Assembly: GCF_900143285.1 (NCBI RefSeq)
Contig: NZ_FRDN01000009.1
Location: forward strand, 248,001 to 312,000
Source: Desulfitobacterium chlororespirans DSM 11544
GTDB lineage: Bacteria; Bacillota; Desulfitobacteriia; Desulfitobacteriales; Desulfitobacteriaceae
Reading direction: 5' to 3'
Length of the DNA stretch: 64,000 nt
The position numbers and the translations under genes were made by a program. Every line of letters begins with the position of its first letter. Positions within the stretch are counted from its first letter, which is position 1. Positions 35,080 through 43,071 of the stretch are shown one piece after another. The notes beneath the pieces are model-generated. The model had not been told where the DNA came from. It searched no databases and saw nothing but the letters and a program-made list of their open reading frames with translations.

Positions 35080-35592
35080 TTAATACTTAATTAAAGAAAA
35101 TACCTTATAGCCTTCCAGCTTCTTACGGCCTTCCAGAAAGCCTAATTCAATCAAAAAGCTCATTCCTGCCACCTGGGCACCGGTCTTTTCAATTAAGCGA
35201 GCCGTGGCGGAGATCGTGCCGCCGGTCGCCAGCAAATCATCGACAATCGCGATCCGCTGTCCCGGTTGAATGGCATCAGCGTGAACTTCTAACGTATCAC
35301 TACCATATTCAAGTTCATAGGTTTCGCTCACTGTCTTACCAGGAAGTTTGCCCGGTTTGCGCACCGGGACAAAGCCAATGCCCAAGGCATAGGCTACCGG
35401 AGCCCCCAGCAAAAAGCCACGGGCTTCCGGTCCCACAATCAGGTCCGGTTGAGATTCCCTGACCTGCTCAACGATGGCATCAACCGCTGCCCGATAAGCT
35501 TCTCCATCCTTTAACAGGGTAGTAATATCCTTGAAAGAAATACCCGGTTTGGGGAAATCATCAATAACGCGTATGTACTTATCAAAATCCAA
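35080..35592 (-). CDS. apt: Adenine phosphoribosyltransferase
   Basis: 170 residues. The TTG at 35592 gives [20 protein letters not shown], matching the family start; in-frame GTG codons 4-6 codons earlier are less likely. The PRPP-binding motif is [19 protein letters not shown], and [16 protein letters not shown] is conserved. It salvages adenine to AMP. It lies between recJ and relA on the same strand. Confidence 0.95.
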   Translation of the reverse strand: MDFDKYIRVIDDFPKPGISFKDITTLLKDGEAYRAAVDAIVEQVRESQPDLIVGPEARGFLLGAPVAYALGIGFVPVRKPGKLPGKTVSETYELEYGSDTLEVHADAIQPGQRIAIVDDLLATGGTISATARLIEKTGAQVAGMSFLIELGFLEGRKKLEGYKVFSLIKY

Positions 35593-35627
35593 TGCCTTCA
35601 CACCTTTCACTGCTTAGTTCTCTACTA

Positions 35628-38033
35628 TTAGTACCGGCCCAGCCTTTTCTTAAACTCCGGCCACGGCATCGTACAATATTCTTCTTTAAACGCCATGGCT
35701 TCCTCCCAGCGGCTTTTGGCCCCGCGAAAACGCAGCGCTCCTTCCAGGTCCAGCTTCTTTTGGGCCGGGATCCACTCGATATGGATGGTATCGGAGCTAT
35801 AGCGCAGACAGCGGAACAAATTCAATTCTTCGAAGATCTTTAATCCAGCCTGTGCTTGCCATAGGGGAATTTCCTCTGCCACCCAGGTAAACGGATTATT
35901 CTTAATAGCCAAATCATATAATACTCTGTACATTTGGACAAGATCTTCCCGCGCTAAATAACCCGTTCGCTCCTTCAGAACCAGCGGATCAATCTGACTT
36001 TCAGCCAGGATCACTCCTTGTCCACCGCTGTTCCGCACCTGCCTGATGATATCCGCGACCCTTTGCCACGATGGAGGAACCCCTATGATTACCGCCCATG
36101 GTGCCTGGTGATCGGCATCTGGCTCTTGCGGGCTTATCCCGGTAAAATCCCAAAAAGCAATGGAGTCCCCCCGGCTTTCCAGGGTTTTGCTCCATTCTTC
36201 CCGATTTTTGCTTCGCCAATCCATAATTTCCACTTCTTGAGGATATGGGCCACCTGCGGCAACCTCCTCCTCACCCAAGGCAATCTCCTGCCCGGCCAGG
36301 GAGCGGTCATGATCCTCCTGCCATGAGGCTTGGGGCTGAATATCTTTGATCATCAGCTGAATACTCTGAACGCCACGAAAGGTATTCCAATCCAGACCAA
36401 AAGCAACATCCACCGTTGCCGAACCCAAAATATTGGCTAACTCTTCCCCTTTGCGAAAGGCTATTCCTTCCCATTCCCCTTGGGGTCCGAACATGCACTT
36501 TAAATGAGCATGGTCTTTGCCCACCGTGTCGGCCAGATAGAGAGGGTAATCCCTTCCGGCCAGCACCGGGCTGGGGTTGCCAAATCCGAAAGGTGCCAGA
36601 TGTTCCAAATCATGCAGCAAAGAAGCATCAAGAACTTCCAAAGGGACGCATTGGTCCACACGAATCCGTTCATAAAACATCTCCTCAGGAAGGTGTAAGG
36701 CCGCCTGATTCAAAGCCTCGCGCAGCAGGGGGATAGTTTCCAGTTTTAACGAGAAGCCGGCGGCCTGGCTATGTCCGCCGAATTTCTCCAACAACTCTGC
36801 CTGAGCCTTGAGCTCATCTAATACATGATAGCCCCCGATCCCTCTGGCAGACCCTTTCCCCATCTCCTCTTCCTCAGCAATAAGGAAAACAGGGCGATAG
36901 TAACGCTCCACCAAGCGGGAGGCTACGATGCCGATGACCCCATGGTGCCAGTTCTTCCCTGATAAAACAATGACCCGGGGAATAGGGGCTTTCTCCAAAA
37001 TCTCCACCGCTTCAGCAAAGATTTCCTTTTCGGTGTCCTGACGCAAGGCATTTTCCCGGCTCAAAAACCGTGCCAGCTCAACAGCCCGTTCTTCATGACC
37101 TGTGAGCAACAGCTCCAATCCGGCCCGGGCACTGTCCATGCGGCCTGCAGCATTAATACGCGGCGCCACCATGAAGGCGATTTGCCCGGCTTTAAGCGGT
37201 TTTCCCCACAAACCGCACTCCTCAAGAAGAGTACGCAGTCCCAGATGAATGGTATTCTCCATCTGGCGTAAGCCATAGGCCACAATGGTGCGGTTCTCAT
37301 GGGTTAAGGGGACAAGATCAGCAATGGTTCCTAAAGCTGCTAAATCTAAAATTTCCAGGACCGCATAAGCACCTGATTTTCCCTCTTCTAACCTCTCCAA
37401 CAAGGCCTGAGCCAGCTTAAACGCTACTCCTACTCCGGCTAATTCCCGAAAAGGATATCCTGAATCCTGAACCTTGGGGTTCAGAATGGCATAAGCCTGA
37501 GGCAGACTATCCGGCGGCTCATGATGGTCGGTAAGGATAATATCTATCCCCTGAGACCGAGCATACTCCACTTCCTCTACGGCGGTAATGCCACAATCCA
37601 CAGTGATCATCACCTTCACATTGGCTTGCAAAGCTTTTGTTATAGCATCCTTATGTAATCCATAGCCTTCGTCCATCCTGCTGGGAATATAGGCGACCGC
37701 CTTAAACCCTAAATCTGTCAATACTTTATAGAGCAAAGCCGTGCTGGTTACCCCATCAACATCGTAATCGCCGTAGATAAGGATTTTTTCTTCTTGAGCC
37801 CGTGCCTGCTCTAAACGCTCAATAGCCTTAGCCATTTCTCGAAAAGCAAACGGAGAATTTAAATTAAGCAAAGAGGGTCTGAGAAATTCCAGGATTTCTT
37901 CCTCTGCCTCAATGCCCCGCTGCCTGAGAATGTCTGCTACTACCGGAGTAATCCCTAACCGTTGGGGGAGCGGGCTTCTACTATCTTTAAACCCAGGAAG
38001 GGGTTGTGGTTTTGTCCATATTCTTTTAGTCAT
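35628..38033 (-). CDS. recJ: Single-stranded-DNA-specific exonuclease RecJ
   Basis: 801 residues: DHH domain with YGDYDVDGVTSTALL and TDHHEPP, DHHA1 domain with GGHSQAAGFSL, an OB fold (about 460-560) and a C-terminal extension of about 220 residues, longer than E. coli RecJ and as in Firmicute forms. It is a 5'-3' exonuclease in recombination and mismatch repair. A hairpin and a promoter-like pair lie upstream. First of the recJ-apt-relA-dtd-MBL-hemZ cluster. Confidence 0.95.
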   Translation of the reverse strand: MTKRIWTKPQPLPGFKDSRSPLPQRLGITPVVADILRQRGIEAEEEILEFLRPSLLNLNSPFAFREMAKAIERLEQARAQEEKILIYGDYDVDGVTSTALLYKVLTDLGFKAVAYIPSRMDEGYGLHKDAITKALQANVKVMITVDCGITAVEEVEYARSQGIDIILTDHHEPPDSLPQAYAILNPKVQDSGYPFRELAGVGVAFKLAQALLERLEEGKSGAYAVLEILDLAALGTIADLVPLTHENRTIVAYGLRQMENTIHLGLRTLLEECGLWGKPLKAGQIAFMVAPRINAAGRMDSARAGLELLLTGHEERAVELARFLSRENALRQDTEKEIFAEAVEILEKAPIPRVIVLSGKNWHHGVIGIVASRLVERYYRPVFLIAEEEEMGKGSARGIGGYHVLDELKAQAELLEKFGGHSQAAGFSLKLETIPLLREALNQAALHLPEEMFYERIRVDQCVPLEVLDASLLHDLEHLAPFGFGNPSPVLAGRDYPLYLADTVGKDHAHLKCMFGPQGEWEGIAFRKGEELANILGSATVDVAFGLDWNTFRGVQSIQLMIKDIQPQASWQEDHDRSLAGQEIALGEEEVAAGGPYPQEVEIMDWRSKNREEWSKTLESRGDSIAFWDFTGISPQEPDADHQAPWAVIIGVPPSWQRVADIIRQVRNSGGQGVILAESQIDPLVLKERTGYLAREDLVQMYRVLYDLAIKNNPFTWVAEEIPLWQAQAGLKIFEELNLFRCLRYSSDTIHIEWIPAQKKLDLEGALRFRGAKSRWEEAMAFKEEYCTMPWPEFKKRLGRY

Positions 38034-38095
38034 GCTCCACCTCCATAGGCAATATTATAGCTTATCCCTGCCACTTTTGTGCATATTTTATTAAT

Positions 38096-38122
38096 ATAAA
38101 AAGGACTTCTCAGTGAAGTCCT
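38096..38122 (-). terminator. Hairpin with U-run upstream of recJ
   Basis: AGGACTT (38102-38108), CTCAGTG, AAGTCCT (38116-38122), with a T5 on the minus strand. It follows the 38220-38660 gene but also lies between a promoter candidate and recJ, so it could act as an attenuator. Confidence 0.7.
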
Positions 38123-38170
38123 CCATTCGAGCCGCTGTCAGTCCAAACAATTTTGACATCAACTTATTTC

Positions 38171-38199
38171 AGAATAACAAAATTGATTAATAATGACAA
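38171..38199 (-). promoter_or_regulatory. Promoter candidate upstream of recJ
   Basis: On the minus strand TTGTCA (38199-38194) and TATTCT (38176-38171) are 17 bases apart. It faces recJ, about 140 bases ahead, with a hairpin terminator between them. Confidence 0.45.
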
Positions 38200-38219
38200 G
38201 AAAAAATATACCCGCCTTT

Positions 38220-38660
38220 TCAAATCATCAGATTGCCCATGACAATACACAATATCCCCAGCAAGGCACGCCAGAGCATCGGCGAAACTCCCCATACCAC
38301 TTCCTTCAGCTTAATCTTAGGAATTAACCCTGTACCTACAACTAAAGCCCAAACTATTACTGCCAAAAGAGGGGTGAAAAAAGCGCCAAAGATGACCAGG
38401 CTGGCTATCCCTCCGGCTAAACCCGCCACAATGCTGCTTTGACCCGCTTTTTTTACAAAATACAAAAGCACACCTATGCATATTGATGCTCCGATTAAAA
38501 AGGGGACTTCCAGCGACCAAAAATTATCCGGATGTGTATACCAAACTATTCCGCTTAAAATGACCGCTGCAACCAAGGCCCCCCGGATTCCACCCATGAA
38601 TATCGATGCAGCCGCCAGCAGGAGCAACCATTCCAATAAGATCAGAACCACAAAAGCCAA
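38220..38660 (-). CDS. Small integral membrane protein, DUF456-like
   Basis: 146 residues made almost only of hydrophobic segments, at about 3-25, 28-45, 52-68, 75-105 and 125-145. GLAGGIASLVIFGAFFTPLL recalls DUF456 proteins, but the match is weak. It starts at TTG (38660) with AAAGGGGGG 8 bases upstream. Function unknown. Confidence 0.65.
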   Translation of the reverse strand: MAFVVLILLEWLLLLAAASIFMGGIRGALVAAVILSGIVWYTHPDNFWSLEVPFLIGASICIGVLLYFVKKAGQSSIVAGLAGGIASLVIFGAFFTPLLAVIVWALVVGTGLIPKIKLKEVVWGVSPMLWRALLGILCIVMGNLMI

Positions 38661-38821
38661 GGCTTGCCCCCCTTTCTAATCAGCGTTTTGAATTAGTATC
38701 TCCCGTATTATGGTAAATAAACCTGACAGGAAATATATTCCTGGACAATTGGCATATTACACCATTTATGCATATCTTGTATTGACACTGTTGCAAATTT
38801 TTTTAAGGGAGGAATTGGACT

Positions 38822-38914
38822 ATGTGGGGTTGGTGGGGTTTCCCCTGGTGGGGCTTTGGTTTCGGATTCCCTTGGTTTGGTTGGTTTGGTTGGCGGCGTC
38901 GCTGGTGGTGGTAA
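38822..38914 (+). CDS. Tryptophan-rich 30-aa peptide (11 Trp)
   Basis: ATG at 38822 is preceded by AAGGGAGG at 9-base spacing. It encodes MWGWWGFPWWGFGFGFPW followed by FGWFGWRRRWWW and a stop. The composition is 11 Trp, 7 Gly, 6 Phe, 3 Arg and 2 Pro. TTGGCA and TATCTT, 18 bases apart, lie about 85 bases upstream as a possible promoter. It is divergent from the DUF456-like gene and convergent with two tiny membrane peptides. The pattern is GW/GF repeats with an Arg triplet, as in membrane-active peptides; I recognise no family. A longer overlapping frame is less likely because it lacks this ribosome site. Confidence 0.6.
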   Translation: MWGWWGFPWWGFGFGFPWFGWFGWRRRWWW

Positions 38915-39073
38915 ACCGCTCCAGGGCTCAGCCTTCTTAGTGTTTCTCATTTCTTGTTCATCTTATAAGCTTCATTATAAGTACTATCAAGAAAGGCCGC
39001 TGGATATCTCCACGGCTTTTCTTGCCTGCTCAGCTTATCCCATGCCCCGCGCCGCTCATCGGCCGCAGAGCGC

Positions 39074-39100
39074 GAAAAAGCCCCCTCGAATGAGGAGGCT
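39074..39100 (-). terminator. Terminator after the YjcZ-like gene
   Basis: AGCC.CCTC (39079-39087), GAAT, GAGG.GGCT (39092-39100), with a C/A mismatch; a U5 run follows on the minus strand. Confidence 0.7.
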
Positions 39101-39122
39101 CCCTGTGCAAATATGGTTTTTA

Positions 39123-39260
39123 TTAGTTGAAGATTACGCCCAAAGCGATAAGAATCAAGATAGCAATAGCAATTATGCCTGCGCCAACACCCCAGTTTCC
39201 GCCACCGCCGCAAAAGCCGGCGCCGCCGCCAAAACCTGCTCCATATCCTAAACCGTACAT
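39123..39260 (-). CDS. Tiny glycine-rich membrane peptide, YjcZ-like (45 aa)
   Basis: ATG at 39260, with AAAGGAGGG upstream, gives MYGLGYGAGFGGGAGFCGGG and then NWGVGAGIIAIAILILIALG and VIFN. A Gly-rich head is followed by one hydrophobic helix (about 28-44), as in YjcZ-type sporulation peptides of Bacillus and clostridia. The Cys near residue 17 is typical. Such peptides are often in spores. It is co-directional with a second member. Confidence 0.8.
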   Translation of the reverse strand: MYGLGYGAGFGGGAGFCGGGGNWGVGAGIIAIAILILIALGVIFN

Positions 39261-39290
39261 AAAGTACCCTCCTTTAATTCATAAAAATCT

Positions 39291-39395
39291 TTAGAATACA
39301 ATACCCATTGCGATCAATAAGAGAATGATTACTACAACGACCGCGATTCCTTGTAAATAGTTAGGTCCGCAACCTCCACCTGCTCCGAATGCCAT
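39291..39395 (-). CDS. Second tiny YjcZ-like membrane peptide (34 aa)
   Basis: ATG at 39395, after AAAGGGGG, gives MAFGAGGGCGPNYLQGIAVV and then VVIILLLIAMGIVF. It has the same Gly/Cys head plus a C-terminal hydrophobic helix as its neighbour at 39123, so the pair look like paralogues. Expected in the spore or forespore membrane; function unknown. Confidence 0.75.
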   Translation of the reverse strand: MAFGAGGGCGPNYLQGIAVVVVIILLLIAMGIVF

Positions 39396-39530
39396 ATTCT
39401 TATCCCCCTTTCGAGTTGGTAATATCTGGTTACATTACAAGATATGTCCGCTCACTAAATATGTGAGATGTCCGTCAACTTATTTTGTAAAATTTCCCAT
39501 CATTTTTTGAGTCATTATTTAAACTAATGT

Positions 39531-39570
39531 CAAGCTGCCGCTCTCCCCTTTTGGGGACAGCGGCAGCTTG
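39531..39570. terminator. Strong GC-rich hairpin after the polysaccharide deacetylase
   Basis: CAAGCTGCCGCT (39531-39542) pairs perfectly with AGCGGCAGCTTG (39559-39570), and CCCC/GGGG pair within the loop. It lies just beyond the stop of the deacetylase gene. There is no T-tract, so a simple intrinsic terminator is uncertain. Confidence 0.6.
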
Positions 39571-39600
39571 GCAAAGTTTCGCCAGGTGCTTCATGCAATT

Positions 39601-40557
39601 TTAATAATTGGCATTTTCAACCCTTCTCCTGAACTCATCAAGGCCCATCTGAGCATAGCAATAGACGCGCTTCATTCGAAAGGGATCCTCTGGGCCGGCC
39701 CACCCTCTGTCTGTGGTCAGCCCCATTTTATATCCTGTTTCCCGGCATAATTCAATAATGGAAGAATCATATACTCCATAGGGATAAGCAAAAGCAACTT
39801 TTGGCTTACCGAGCAACTCTTCCAGAACCTCTTTTGAAGTGAGGAGCTCCTCTTTAATTTGTTCTGTAGAAATATTATCCAAATAAGGATGAGTCACGGT
39901 ATGACTTTCAATCTGCCAACCGTCCTGATTCATTTCCAGCAATTGTTGCCGGTTTAAATATCCCTTTCCCCCAATCCATTCTGTCACGACAAAAACCGTT
40001 CCACTGTATCCATACTTCTCCGCAATAGGAAAAGCGTGAATATAATTATCTTCATAACCATCATCAAAGGTTAAAACAAAGGCCTTTTCCGGAAGGTCCT
40101 TCCCTGCATAAAAATACTGATAGAGATCATCCAGGGTAACACTCTCATAGCCGTTTTGGGAAAGGTATTCCATATGAGCTTCAAATTCCTCAGGAGGTAC
40201 TCTCAGCTCATTGCCCCCTTCATAGTCGATCGAATGATAATAAAGTATAGGAACAGACGGTTTTAGTGTTGGTGAAAGCTGTGCAGGCGATAAAGGCTGT
40301 GTAGGCTCCAAAGATTCTAAAGGATCATTTCCTGACTCTAAAGGATTATTGCCTTCAGGGGGGTTCATATCCTTATTGTTCTTTGCGATGGGTTCTTGTT
40401 CTTCCCTTGGTTCTTGGTTTTGAATTTCCTCATTGATGCCAGGTTTTTGCGGTACTGACGCTTCGTTAGGCCTTGCCGAACAGCCAAGGAGGACTAGAGT
40501 GGTTAGAACAGTAAAAACAAAGAATAAACGTATAAATTTGCTCTTCACATGATTCAT
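39601..40557 (-). CDS. Lipoprotein polysaccharide deacetylase (NodB fold)
   Basis: 318 residues: signal peptide with lipobox LVLLGCSA, a Pro/Glu/Asn-rich linker (about 35-95), and a NodB deacetylase domain with FVLTFDDGYEDNY and SHTVTHPYLDN as metal and base motifs. It probably removes acetyl groups from peptidoglycan or another cell-surface glycan, outside the membrane. The ATG at 40557 has GAGGAG 9 bases upstream. A strong hairpin follows it. Confidence 0.9.
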   Translation of the reverse strand: MNHVKSKFIRLFFVFTVLTTLVLLGCSARPNEASVPQKPGINEEIQNQEPREEQEPIAKNNKDMNPPEGNNPLESGNDPLESLEPTQPLSPAQLSPTLKPSVPILYYHSIDYEGGNELRVPPEEFEAHMEYLSQNGYESVTLDDLYQYFYAGKDLPEKAFVLTFDDGYEDNYIHAFPIAEKYGYSGTVFVVTEWIGGKGYLNRQQLLEMNQDGWQIESHTVTHPYLDNISTEQIKEELLTSKEVLEELLGKPKVAFAYPYGVYDSSIIELCRETGYKMGLTTDRGWAGPEDPFRMKRVYCYAQMGLDEFRRRVENANY

Positions 40558-40655
40558 ATCCCCAACTCCTCTGAGCATTATAAACTAGCCGCCACTCTCG
40601 CTTTCCACTTGATTGAATATTCTCTATAGCCACTCGATCCACCTCTTTTTTCGAC

Positions 40656-40696
40656 ATTTAAAAAGCCAAATTACCAATCGATTGGTAATTTGGCTT
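40656..40696 (-). terminator. Terminator of ilvBN: perfect 34-bp palindrome
   Basis: AAGCCAAATTACCAATC is joined directly to its reverse complement (40663-40696), followed on the minus strand by TTTTTAAA. It lies 15 bases after the ilvN stop. A 17-bp stem with no spacer is unusual. Confidence 0.8.
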
Positions 40697-40711
40697 AACT
40701 ATCATTCCGGG

Positions 40712-41206
40712 TTATCCATGTTTTGCTGGGATAGGTCCCCGTGATAAAGCGATTTTTCCAGTCCGGACAATTTCAATGATACCATAATCTTTAAGGACTT
40801 CGCAAAGAGCGTCAATCTTGGTTTCTTCTCCTGTCAATTCAATAACCATCGTCTCACGGTTCACATCGACAATTTTGGCACGAAAAATATCGACAATGTC
40901 CACAATATCAGAACGGGTTTCGCTGCTGGCCTTCACTTTAATCATAGCCAGCTCTCTTTGAATGGAATCCGCTGCGGTTAAATTCGTTATCTTAATCACA
41001 TCAACCAGTTTGGAAAGCTGGTTGACCACCTGTTCCAGTTCCATTTCATCAGCCTGAACAACAACCGTGATGCGTGTGGTATCGGGTTCCTCCGTATATC
41101 CTGCGGCAATGCTTTCAATATTAAAGGCCCTCCGGCTGATTAATCCTGAGATATGAGTCAATACTCCGGGGCGATTCTCAACCAACACGGCTAATGTATG
41201 TCTCAT
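40712..41206 (-). CDS. ilvN: Acetolactate synthase small (regulatory) subunit
   Basis: 164 residues: an N-terminal ACT domain (about 3-75; VLVENRPGVLTHISGLISRR) that binds valine, and a C-terminal domain (about 85-160) with ELTGEETKIDAL. It raises the activity of IlvB and makes it valine-sensitive. It follows ilvB with a six-base gap and precedes the palindromic terminator. Confidence 0.96.
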   Translation of the reverse strand: MRHTLAVLVENRPGVLTHISGLISRRAFNIESIAAGYTEEPDTTRITVVVQADEMELEQVVNQLSKLVDVIKITNLTAADSIQRELAMIKVKASSETRSDIVDIVDIFRAKIVDVNRETMVIELTGEETKIDALCEVLKDYGIIEIVRTGKIALSRGPIPAKHG

Positions 41207-41212
41207 AATGCC

Positions 41213-42904
41213 TTACCCTCCCATAATCATTTGGTCAAGACGTCCTCCCGCCGGAACCATGGGCAGTACATTTTCGTCAGCAGGAATCCGAATCTCCACG
41301 ACTACAGGTCCTTTGATTGCGAAGGCCTTTTGAATGGCCATGTCAACATCCTGTGGTTCGGTGACTCTCAGACCGGTGACACCCATCGCTTCCGCCAGTT
41401 TCACAAAATCCGTACGCCCTTTCAGGGTAGTGTGGGAGTAATGTCCGTTATAGAACATCCGCTGCCATTGGGCTACCATACCGAGGACCTGATTATTAAG
41501 AATAAATACCTTGACCGGCAAGTCCAAATCTGCTAACGTCGACAACTCCTGACAGTTCATCATAAAACCGCCATCACCCGAAAAACAGACAATCTGGCGG
41601 TCGGGGCATCCCACTTGAGCTCCCAAAGCTGCGGGCAGCCCGTAGCCCATGGTTCCCAAACCACCGGAGGTGAGCAACGTCCGGGGACGTCTATACTCAT
41701 AAAATTGGCTGGCCCACATCTGATGCTGTCCGACATCTGTGACGACAACAGCATCCTCTGCCGCAAAATGGCTGACGCGCTGGATTAAATGCTGAGGCAT
41801 AATCATTCCTTCCCGGGGAAGATAAGTCAGAGGATTATTCTCCCGCCATTCATCCAGTTGCTTTTCCCATTCCGTATTGGACCCCATCCATGTTTCCGCA
41901 GCTCTCTCTTGCACTTGATTCAACAGAGCCGGTATGGACCACTTTAAATCCCCTACGACACGAATATCGGCGATAATGTTCTTATTAACCTCAGCAGGAT
42001 CGATATCGAAATGAATCACTTTCGCCTTTGAGGCGAAATCCGCCACAAGGCCTGTGACCCGATCGTCAAATCGCACGCCCAGGCCAATCAGCAAATCCGC
42101 ATGGGTGGTCGCCATGTTGGCGGCATAGGTTCCGTGCATGCCCACCATACCGTAATTCTGCGGGTGTTGATCAGGAATACAACCCAGGCCCATAAGACTG
42201 CTTATGACAGGGATACGGGTGTATTCTACAAACTCCCTCAAGGCTGGAGAAACATCGGCCAGATTCACTCCCCCGCCGACAAACAGCAGCGGTCTTTGGG
42301 CCTTGCTCAGCTCCTCCGCGACCTGAGCAATGATCTGAGCGTCCCCTTCAAAAATCGGGCGATATCCACGCAAGTGGACGTTATCAGGATAGTGAAAGTC
42401 CAGCTCTTTAGCAAACACATCTTTGGCAACGTCGATCAGCACCGGACCAGGCCGGCCTGTCCGGGCGATATGGAAAGCCTCTTTAAATACTCTGGGCAAT
42501 TCATCGGCATCTTTGACAAGATAGTTATGCTTGGTAATCGGTGTGGTAATTCCTGTTACATCAGCTTCCTGAAAGGAATCCCGTCCGATCAGAGAAACCG
42601 CCACCTGACCTGTGATGGCCACCATGGGGATGGAATCCATATAAGCTGTGGCGATCCCGGTAATTAAGTTCGTAGCTCCCGGTCCAGAGGTGGCAATACA
42701 TACCCCCACTTTTCCAGTCGCTCGGGCATATCCATCCGCAGCGTGGACCGCACCCTGTTCATGTCGAGTCAATATATGAGGAAACTGGGTCTCATAAAGC
42801 GCATCATAAAGCGTCAAGACCGCACCCCCAGGATATCCGAAAACGATTTCCACATTTTCTTGCTTCAAGCATTCAATGACAGCTTGAGCTCCCGACATCC
42901 TCAT
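41213..42904 (-). CDS. ilvB: Acetolactate synthase large (catalytic) subunit
   Basis: 563 residues; condenses two pyruvates to acetolactate (or pyruvate with 2-ketobutyrate) for branched-chain amino acids. The catalytic glutamate lies in TRHEQGAVHAADGYARA, FAD- and ThDP-binding regions are intact, and the ThDP-motif is GDGGFMMNCQEL. The ATG at 42904 has GGAGG 7 bases upstream; a GTG two codons earlier overlaps that site. A TATAAT lies about 45 bases upstream. Confidence 0.96.
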   Translation of the reverse strand: MRMSGAQAVIECLKQENVEIVFGYPGGAVLTLYDALYETQFPHILTRHEQGAVHAADGYARATGKVGVCIATSGPGATNLITGIATAYMDSIPMVAITGQVAVSLIGRDSFQEADVTGITTPITKHNYLVKDADELPRVFKEAFHIARTGRPGPVLIDVAKDVFAKELDFHYPDNVHLRGYRPIFEGDAQIIAQVAEELSKAQRPLLFVGGGVNLADVSPALREFVEYTRIPVISSLMGLGCIPDQHPQNYGMVGMHGTYAANMATTHADLLIGLGVRFDDRVTGLVADFASKAKVIHFDIDPAEVNKNIIADIRVVGDLKWSIPALLNQVQERAAETWMGSNTEWEKQLDEWRENNPLTYLPREGMIMPQHLIQRVSHFAAEDAVVVTDVGQHQMWASQFYEYRRPRTLLTSGGLGTMGYGLPAALGAQVGCPDRQIVCFSGDGGFMMNCQELSTLADLDLPVKVFILNNQVLGMVAQWQRMFYNGHYSHTTLKGRTDFVKLAEAMGVTGLRVTEPQDVDMAIQKAFAIKGPVVVEIRIPADENVLPMVPAGGRLDQMIMGG

Positions 42905-43010
42905 GCCCACTCCTCCTTTATTTTCTATTTAGAATGTATTATAGTACAGAATAGAAAAAAATGCACTATATAATATTATAAATTTATCAGAACCTTCTGC
43001 CGGTGTAATA

Positions 43011-43038
43011 AAAATTCCGGGAGCCAGCCCGGAATTTT
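43011..43038 (-). terminator. Intrinsic terminator of secDF
   Basis: AAAATTCCGGG (43011-43021), AGCCAG, CCCGGAATTTT (43028-43038), with a U-rich run on the minus strand. It lies 34 bases after the secDF stop. Confidence 0.85.
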
Positions 43039-43071
43039 TAGGTTTATATTAGATTATGCAAAAGCCGAAGA

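Noticed and set aside
38868-38894. TTTGG/TTGG simple repeat as a microsatellite
   Set aside because: It is explained by Phe-Gly-Trp codons of the Trp-rich peptide.
38710-38940. 76-codon frame overlapping the Trp-rich peptide in another frame
   Set aside because: Its start lacks a ribosome site; the AAGGGAGG and spacing belong to the ATG at 38822.
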